From a bacterium (GTDB lineage Bacteria; Ratteibacteria; UBA8468): 6,500 nucleotides of DNA. A program made the translations under genes and the position numbers. Shown here in pieces: positions 5,122-6,500 of the stretch. Below the pieces are notes generated by a model. That model saw only the letters and a program-made list of their open reading frames with translations, had not been told where the DNA came from and did no database searches. The DNA lies in contig DAOVNU010000046.1 of NCBI GenBank assembly GCA_030630065.1, forward strand, positions 1 through 6,500, read 5' to 3'. The first letter of the stretch is position 1. Each line of letters starts with the position of its first letter.

Positions 5122-6483
5122 CTAATGCTCACTCTTTATCAATTTATACACAGCATCCAATTTTTTTCTAATCTTCTCGGATGGTTTGAGTTCAAGTGAC
5201 CTTGCAAAAGCGGCAAGAGCATCCAGATAGAGTTTTTTTTTGCAATAAACCTCCCCTAAATGTTCATAAATCTCCGGGTCTTTCTCCAAATCAGCCGCTT
5301 TTTCCAGGAAAATTCTTGCTTTTTCGATTTTTCCCATTTTGAAATAGACCCAACCCAAACTGTCTAGATAGGCACCATTATTTGGCTCTAACTTTAGCGC
5401 TCTTTTTACCAATTTTTCTGCTTCTTTCAGGTTAATACCTTCTTCAGCATAGAGGTAACCAAGATAGTTTAATGCCAGATGACTATCAGGGTCTAATTTT
5501 ATCGCCTGCTTCAAATGGTTGACTGTCCCTTCCCTTTGCTTCTCTTTATCCAGAATCAGGGCAAGATAAAAATGGACAGTGCTATTGTTCTCCCGGGAAA
5601 GAGCTTTTGTCAGCAGAAGTTTAGCTGAATCAAAATTTTTCTCCTGATAGTAAATAAAAGCCAAACTGCAGCAAATCTGCCAATCTTTAATTCCCGCTTT
5701 CAGCGCTTCCTCCAGAACTTTTTTTGCTTTTTCTCTCTCGTTTATCTCCAGGTAGAGCCGCGCCAGTTGTTGATAAATGAGAGGACTCGTTTTGTCCAGA
5801 TTTAAAACTTTTTGATACTGGGCAATTGCCCTATAATATTTCTTTCGCTTCTCATAAATAATGGCAAGTGCAAGGCGTGCCCTCACAAAATTTGGCTGGA
5901 GTTCTATTGCTTTTTCCAGTTCCCTTTCCGCTGCATCCTCCTGATTAAATTGTTCTAAGAGGAGTCCATAATTATAGTGAAGAATGCCATTCTCCGGGAA
6001 AAAAGTTGTGCTTTTCCGATAGAACTGGAGGGCTTTGGGAAGATTTTTTTCCCGGGCATAAAGGTCGGCAAGAATAAGATAGGAAGAAAGGTCTTCGGGA
6101 AACAATCGTATTAATTTTTCATATTGCTCTATTGCTAAATTCGCCTTCTTTTGCACAAGATAAAGAATTGCCAGCCCCTGGAGAGCTTTCTTGTTCCCCG
6201 GCTCTTTTTTCAAAGCAAGGAAGAGGAATTTTTTTGCTTTTTTTAAAGAACCTGCTTTTAGATAGGTGGTGCCTAATTTACGCAGGATTTCTGCCGAAGA
6301 AGGGTCGCTGGTAGAAGCCCTCTGGTAACAAGAAATGGCCTCTTTATTCTTCCCTTCATTTTCATAAAGCAGCCCCTGACAATAAAGTTTATAGGCGCTG
6401 TCTTGATTAAGATAGGTTTTACCTACCGCACAGCCATAAAAAAAAGTAAGAGAAAAAAGAAATAAAAAAGTTATCTTTTTCAA
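5122..6483 (-). CDS. TPR-repeat lipoprotein, 12 tandem repeats
   Basis: This 453-residue protein is built almost wholly of tetratricopeptide repeats. The N-terminus (KK, hydrophobic run, FYGC with C18) looks like a lipoprotein signal, although the lipobox is weak (F and Y before GC). Residues 29-435 divide into 12 nearly gapless units of 33-35 residues, with typical W/L-G-Y and A...P spacing. The tenth and eleventh repeats contain NYLGYLYAEEG and NGAYLDSLGWVYFKMG, which recall the C-terminal repeats of the Pseudomonas outer-membrane TPR lipoprotein LbcA, an adaptor for a periplasmic protease. That similarity is from memory and does not establish function. A scaffold role for periplasmic protein complexes is the safest inference. 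The start is a TTG at 6483 with little Shine-Dalgarno. The frame is open to the window edge, so a start upstream cannot be excluded. Confidence 0.85.
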   Translation of the reverse strand: MKKITFLFLFSLTFFYGCAVGKTYLNQDSAYKLYCQGLLYENEGKNKEAISCYQRASTSDPSSAEILRKLGTTYLKAGSLKKAKKFLFLALKKEPGNKKALQGLAILYLVQKKANLAIEQYEKLIRLFPEDLSSYLILADLYAREKNLPKALQFYRKSTTFFPENGILHYNYGLLLEQFNQEDAAERELEKAIELQPNFVRARLALAIIYEKRKKYYRAIAQYQKVLNLDKTSPLIYQQLARLYLEINEREKAKKVLEEALKAGIKDWQICCSLAFIYYQEKNFDSAKLLLTKALSRENNSTVHFYLALILDKEKQREGTVNHLKQAIKLDPDSHLALNYLGYLYAEEGINLKEAEKLVKRALKLEPNNGAYLDSLGWVYFKMGKIEKARIFLEKAADLEKDPEIYEHLGEVYCKKKLYLDALAAFARSLELKPSEKIRKKLDAVYKLIKSEH

Positions 6484-6500
6484 TTTATTTTTTTCACTAA

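Overview
All genes in this window lie on the minus strand, so transcription runs from the right edge (6500) to the left edge (1). The DNA is moderately AT-rich, genes are tightly packed, and neighbours often overlap or abut. Two gene products carry lipoprotein-type signal peptides, one with a good lipobox and one with a weaker one, which points to a Gram-negative (diderm) bacterium. Lysine/diaminopimelate synthesis appears to use the one-step LL-DAP aminotransferase route (dapL next to a compact, Thermotoga-like dapB). Together with the palindromic repeat between hup and dapB, this suggests an uncultured or candidate-phylum diderm, Omnitrophota-like. That placement is an inference from the style of the sequence and was not tested.

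Right block (6483 to 1564), probably one transcription unit. A 12-repeat TPR lipoprotein comes first, followed 2 nt later by NAD kinase (nadK). A stop-start TAATG links nadK to a small 2x[4Fe-4S] ferredoxin resembling the delta subunit of 2-oxoacid:ferredoxin oxidoreductase. After 15 nt containing a strong Shine-Dalgarno (SD) sequence comes an unrecognised protein with two membrane segments and a predicted periplasmic domain. A stop-start TGATG then links it to a large lipoprotein with a DUF3857-like N-terminal part and a transglutaminase-like core with Cys-His-Asp. The block therefore mixes cofactor and redox genes with three envelope proteins.

Middle (1563 to 1119). The HU-type histone-like gene has its own sigma70-type promoter (TTGACT, 18 bp, extended -10 TGCTATACT) and a near-perfect Shine-Dalgarno. 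Between hup and dapB is an 84-bp inverted repeat with 27-nt arms (26 of 27 paired) and a 30-nt loop. It looks like a mobile REP-type palindrome.

Left block (1118 to 1). dapB (4-hydroxy-tetrahydrodipicolinate reductase) overlaps the start of dapL (LL-diaminopimelate aminotransferase), which runs off the left edge. The two act in the same pathway toward meso-diaminopimelate for peptidoglycan and lysine.

There is no gene-free stretch longer than about 100 bp. I saw no tRNA, rRNA, CRISPR array, transposase gene or defence system. The most unusual elements are the palindrome, the unknown two-TM protein in its envelope-gene setting, and the ferredoxin without its partner subunits.
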